Assembly: GCA_020252865.1 (NCBI GenBank)
Contig: JADCCH010000052.1
Span: 1 to 9,239, forward strand
Origin: Methylobacterium sp.
GTDB lineage: Bacteria > Pseudomonadota > Alphaproteobacteria > Rhizobiales > Beijerinckiaceae
Reading direction: 5' to 3'
Length of the DNA stretch: 9,239 nt
Shown: positions 6,854 to 9,239 of the stretch, in pieces
How the letters are laid out: every line of letters begins with the position of its first letter
Numbering within the stretch: the first letter of the stretch is position 1
The notes under the pieces: model-generated
The model's input: only the letters and a program-made list of their open reading frames with translations
Told to the model about the DNA's origin: nothing
The model's database searches: none
Position numbers and translations under genes: made by a program

Positions 6854-8131
6854 ATGTCCACGCTTCCCGCTTTCGGGCATTTCCATCTCGAGAATGGCCT
6901 GGAGGTTGTCATCATACCCGATCATCGGGCGCCGGTGGTCACCCACATGATCTATTATCGGAATGGTGCCGCGGATGATCCGCTAGGCAAGTCCGGGATT
7001 GCGCATTTCCTCGAGCACCTGATGTTCAAGGGCACCGAGACCAACCCCAAGGGCTCGTTCTCGAACATCGTCGCGGATGTGGGCGGGCAGGAAAATGCCT
7101 TCACCTCCTATGATTACACCGCTTATTACCAACGCGTGGCGAAGGAGCATCTCGGGCGGATGATGACGCTCGAATGCGATCGCATGACGGGACTGGTGCT
7201 CGAAGGGCCGGAGGTGCTCTCGGAAAGGGATGTCGTCATCGAGGAGCGCAAGATGCGCGCCGACAGCGACCCGGCCGCGCAGCTTCAGGAAAGCCTGATG
7301 GCGACCCTCTATGTGCATCATCCCTACGGCACGCCGGTGATCGGCTGGGGCCACGAGATCGAGGAACTGGGACGCGAGGATGCCCTCGCCTATTACCGCC
7401 GGTTCTACCGCCCGGACAACGCGATCCTGATCGTGGCGGGCGATGTCGAGGAGGGGGAAGTCCGCCGCCTCGCCGAGGAGACCTATGGCAAGGTGCGGCC
7501 CGGCAACGGCGGCAAGCCGGAGCGCCGCCGGGTGCGCGAGCCGGAGATCAAGGCCAGCCGCTTCGTGAGCCTCGCCGACCAGAAGGTCGAGCAGCCCATG
7601 ACGCAGAAGCTCTACATCGTGCCGAATTACATTCGCGCGCCGGAGAATGATGCGGCGGCCCTGGAAGTTCTGAGCCAGATCCTCGGCGGCTCGCAGACAA
7701 GCCGGCTCTATCGCTCGCTGGTGGTCAACCGACCGCTCGCGGTCGCTGCAGGCTCCTGGTACTGGAGCGATGCGCTCGATATCGGCCAGTTCGGCCATTA
7801 TGCGGTGCCGATGGAGGGTGTGGCCCTGCCGGACCTTGATGCCGCCGCGGAGGAGGTCATCGCCGAATTGCGCAACACCGATGTCGGCGGCAAGGAACTG
7901 GCCCGCGCACGCACGCGCCTCATCGCGGACATGGTCTACGCGCAGGACAGCCAGGCGCATCTTGCGCGGATGGTCGGGTCGACGCTGACGACCGGCGGCG
8001 AGATCGACGATCTCGCCCGGTGGTCCGACCGCATCCGCAGCGTGGAGGCCGCGGATGTTCGCCGCGTCGCGAACCGCTACCTGCTGCCGGGCAAGGCCGT
8101 GACCGGCCACCTCACCAAGGCCGCGGCCTGA
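6854..8131 (+). CDS. M16B zinc metallopeptidase, catalytic subunit
   Basis: The protein has 425 residues, normal for M16B. The inverted zinc motif HFLEH is at 51-55 (H51 and H55 as ligands, E54 as general base), with a third ligand probably at E131 in IEERKM, 76 residues after H55 as expected. GGQENAFTSYDYTAYY (77-92) is a standard stretch after the zinc motif. The C-terminal domain has GGSQTSRLYRSL but lacks the Arg/Tyr pair that binds substrate in this family (V290 and V297 occupy those places). ATG 6854 is preceded by AGGAG (6839-6843). No signal peptide is evident, and no start codon upstream in this frame would supply one. The gene lies 31 bases before its partner; together they resemble the two-subunit M16B enzymes and mitochondrial processing peptidase. 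Substrate unknown. Confidence 0.96.
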   Translation: MSTLPAFGHFHLENGLEVVIIPDHRAPVVTHMIYYRNGAADDPLGKSGIAHFLEHLMFKGTETNPKGSFSNIVADVGGQENAFTSYDYTAYYQRVAKEHLGRMMTLECDRMTGLVLEGPEVLSERDVVIEERKMRADSDPAAQLQESLMATLYVHHPYGTPVIGWGHEIEELGREDALAYYRRFYRPDNAILIVAGDVEEGEVRRLAEETYGKVRPGNGGKPERRRVREPEIKASRFVSLADQKVEQPMTQKLYIVPNYIRAPENDAAALEVLSQILGGSQTSRLYRSLVVNRPLAVAAGSWYWSDALDIGQFGHYAVPMEGVALPDLDAAAEEVIAELRNTDVGGKELARARTRLIADMVYAQDSQAHLARMVGSTLTTGGEIDDLARWSDRIRSVEAADVRRVANRYLLPGKAVTGHLTKAAA

Positions 8132-8162
8132 TTTTCTTGCTTTGTTCGATTGGTTCCTGACG

Positions 8163-9239
8163 ATGACGTCTTCCTCGCATCGAACGCGGCTCTCCCGCGT
8201 CACCTCGCCGGCCGGCTTCGACATCTGGCATGTCGAGGATTACACCGTGCCGCTCGTTTCCTTGGAATTCGCCGTGATGGGTGGCGCGGCGCAGGACCCG
8301 GCCGGGCGCGCGGGGCTCGCCAGCTTCCTCGCCGGGCTGCTCGATGAGGGAGCGGGCCCGCTCAAGGCCGAGGCCTTCCAGGAGGCGCTCGAGGAGAAGG
8401 CGATCGAACTTTCGTTCGGCGCTTCGCGCGACCGTCTCACCGGTTCGATGCGCACCCTGACGGAACATGCCGATTCCGCCTTCGAGCTTCTGGCGCTCGC
8501 CATCCGCGAACCGCGTTTCGACCCCGATGCCATAGAGCGCGTGCGCTCGCAGATCATCTCCGGCCTGAAGCGCGACGAGACCGATCCGCAAAGCCTGACG
8601 CGCGACGCGCTGAACCGTCTCGCTTTCGCGAACCATCCCTATGGGCTTCCGACGGATGGCAGAATCGCCGATGTCCAGGCGATCACGCGGGATGAGCTCA
8701 AAACCCAGCATGCCCGCCTTTTCGGGCGCGACGTCCTCCGGATTGTCTCGGTGGGCGCGATCTCGGCCGAGGCCCTTGCGGCGGGCGTGGATCGTGTGTT
8801 CGGTGATCTCCCGCCGCAGGCCGCGCTTGTGCCGGTGCCCGAAATTGCGATGCAATCGGCCGGGCATACCGAGATCATCGATCTCGATGTCCCGCAATCG
8901 ACGCTCTATCTCGCGCTGCCCGGCGTTTCGCGCCGCGACCCGGATTTCATGGCGGCCTATCTGGCCAACCACGTGCTGGGCGGCGGCGCCTTCACGTCGC
9001 GCCTCTGGCATGAGGTGCGCGAGACGCGCGGCCTCGCCTATTCCGTGTGGAGCAGCCTGCGCTGGTCCGCGCATACCAGGCTCTTCATGGCCGGCACGGC
9101 CACGAGCAACGAGCGGGTGGCGGAATCGCTGCGCGTGATGCGGGCCGAGATCACCCGGATGGGTGCCGAAGGACCGACCGGGGAAGAACTCGCAAAGGCG
9201 AAGAGCTACCTCACCGGTTCCTATGCGCTGCAATTCGAT
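8163..9239 (+). CDS. M16B metallopeptidase-like non-catalytic subunit, 3' end missing
   Basis: An open frame runs without a stop from ATG 8163 to the window edge, 359 codons; the family length implies that about 60-80 residues are missing. The zinc motif is gone: where the partner reads GIAHFLEH, this protein reads GLASFLAG (51-58), so no zinc ligand remains. The C-terminal domain keeps the substrate-binding element FTSRLWHEVRETRGLAY (277-293) with R286 and Y293. This is the typical non-catalytic partner of a heterodimeric M16B protease, comparable to the alpha subunit of mitochondrial processing peptidase. No clear Shine-Dalgarno precedes ATG 8163; TTG 8142 in frame is an alternative, and translation may depend on coupling to the gene upstream. 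No signal peptide is seen at the N-terminus (MTSSSHRTRLSRV). Confidence 0.95.
   Translation, partial: MTSSSHRTRLSRVTSPAGFDIWHVEDYTVPLVSLEFAVMGGAAQDPAGRAGLASFLAGLLDEGAGPLKAEAFQEALEEKAIELSFGASRDRLTGSMRTLTEHADSAFELLALAIREPRFDPDAIERVRSQIISGLKRDETDPQSLTRDALNRLAFANHPYGLPTDGRIADVQAITRDELKTQHARLFGRDVLRIVSVGAISAEALAAGVDRVFGDLPPQAALVPVPEIAMQSAGHTEIIDLDVPQSTLYLALPGVSRRDPDFMAAYLANHVLGGGAFTSRLWHEVRETRGLAYSVWSSLRWSAHTRLFMAGTATSNERVAESLRVMRAEITRMGAEGPTGEELAKAKSYLTGSYALQFD

Noticed and set aside
6983..8224. 413-codon open frame antisense to the first M16 gene
   Set aside because: Shadow frame of high-GC coding DNA with no family motif; the sense frame has the HxxEH protease signature. The 373-codon frame at 8112-9233 (-) is rejected for the same reason.

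Overview
The window reads as ordinary chromosomal backbone of a GC-rich alphaproteobacterium, most probably a member of the Hyphomicrobiales (Rhizobiales). The protein sequences point that way: the IleS style ([18 protein letters not shown] near the N-terminus and a Zn-ribbon remnant CARSW near the C-terminus), the stand-alone CheY with its DWNMQPMTG receiver motif, and the ileS-lspA-small exported protein-M16-M16 order. I cannot name a genus. I see no phage, IS, tRNA, rRNA or CRISPR signal.

Layout. Bases 2-547 (+) hold the 3' part of a HAD class IIA phosphatase-like gene. It converges, with a 22-base gap, on a lone CheY-type receiver gene at 570-956 (-). A 210-base divergent intergenic region separates that gene from ribF (1167-2129, +), which makes FMN and FAD. 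After a 167-base leader with a plausible promoter come ileS (2297-5497) and lspA (5494-6006), overlapping by four bases (GTGA). A small exported Pro/Arg-rich protein (6078-6725) follows, possibly DUF3035/BamF-like, and its unit closes with a clear intrinsic terminator (6753-6781). A second unit then encodes two M16 metallopeptidase-family proteins: a zinc-binding one (6854-8131) and a non-catalytic partner (8163 to beyond the window end).

How they fit together. RibF and IleS are housekeeping enzymes for flavin cofactors and isoleucyl-tRNA. LspA removes lipoprotein signal peptides at the inner membrane. The next gene encodes an exported protein that may belong to the outer-membrane assembly machinery. 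The two M16 proteins look like the halves of one split active site: one keeps the zinc ligands, the other keeps the substrate-binding Arg/Tyr.

What stands out. I find no convincing new multi-gene system. The most unusual feature is ileS. It encodes about 1066 residues, against 938 in E. coli, and carries patches of clearly lower GC and foreign-looking codon use (about 2996-3370, 4694-4742 and 5138-5395) inside an otherwise ~65% GC gene. The first patch covers part of the editing domain. Other points of interest are the complementary decay of the M16 pair, the absence of signal peptides on both M16 proteins, and a conflict between a lipobox-like and a signal-peptidase-I-like site in the protein next to lspA.
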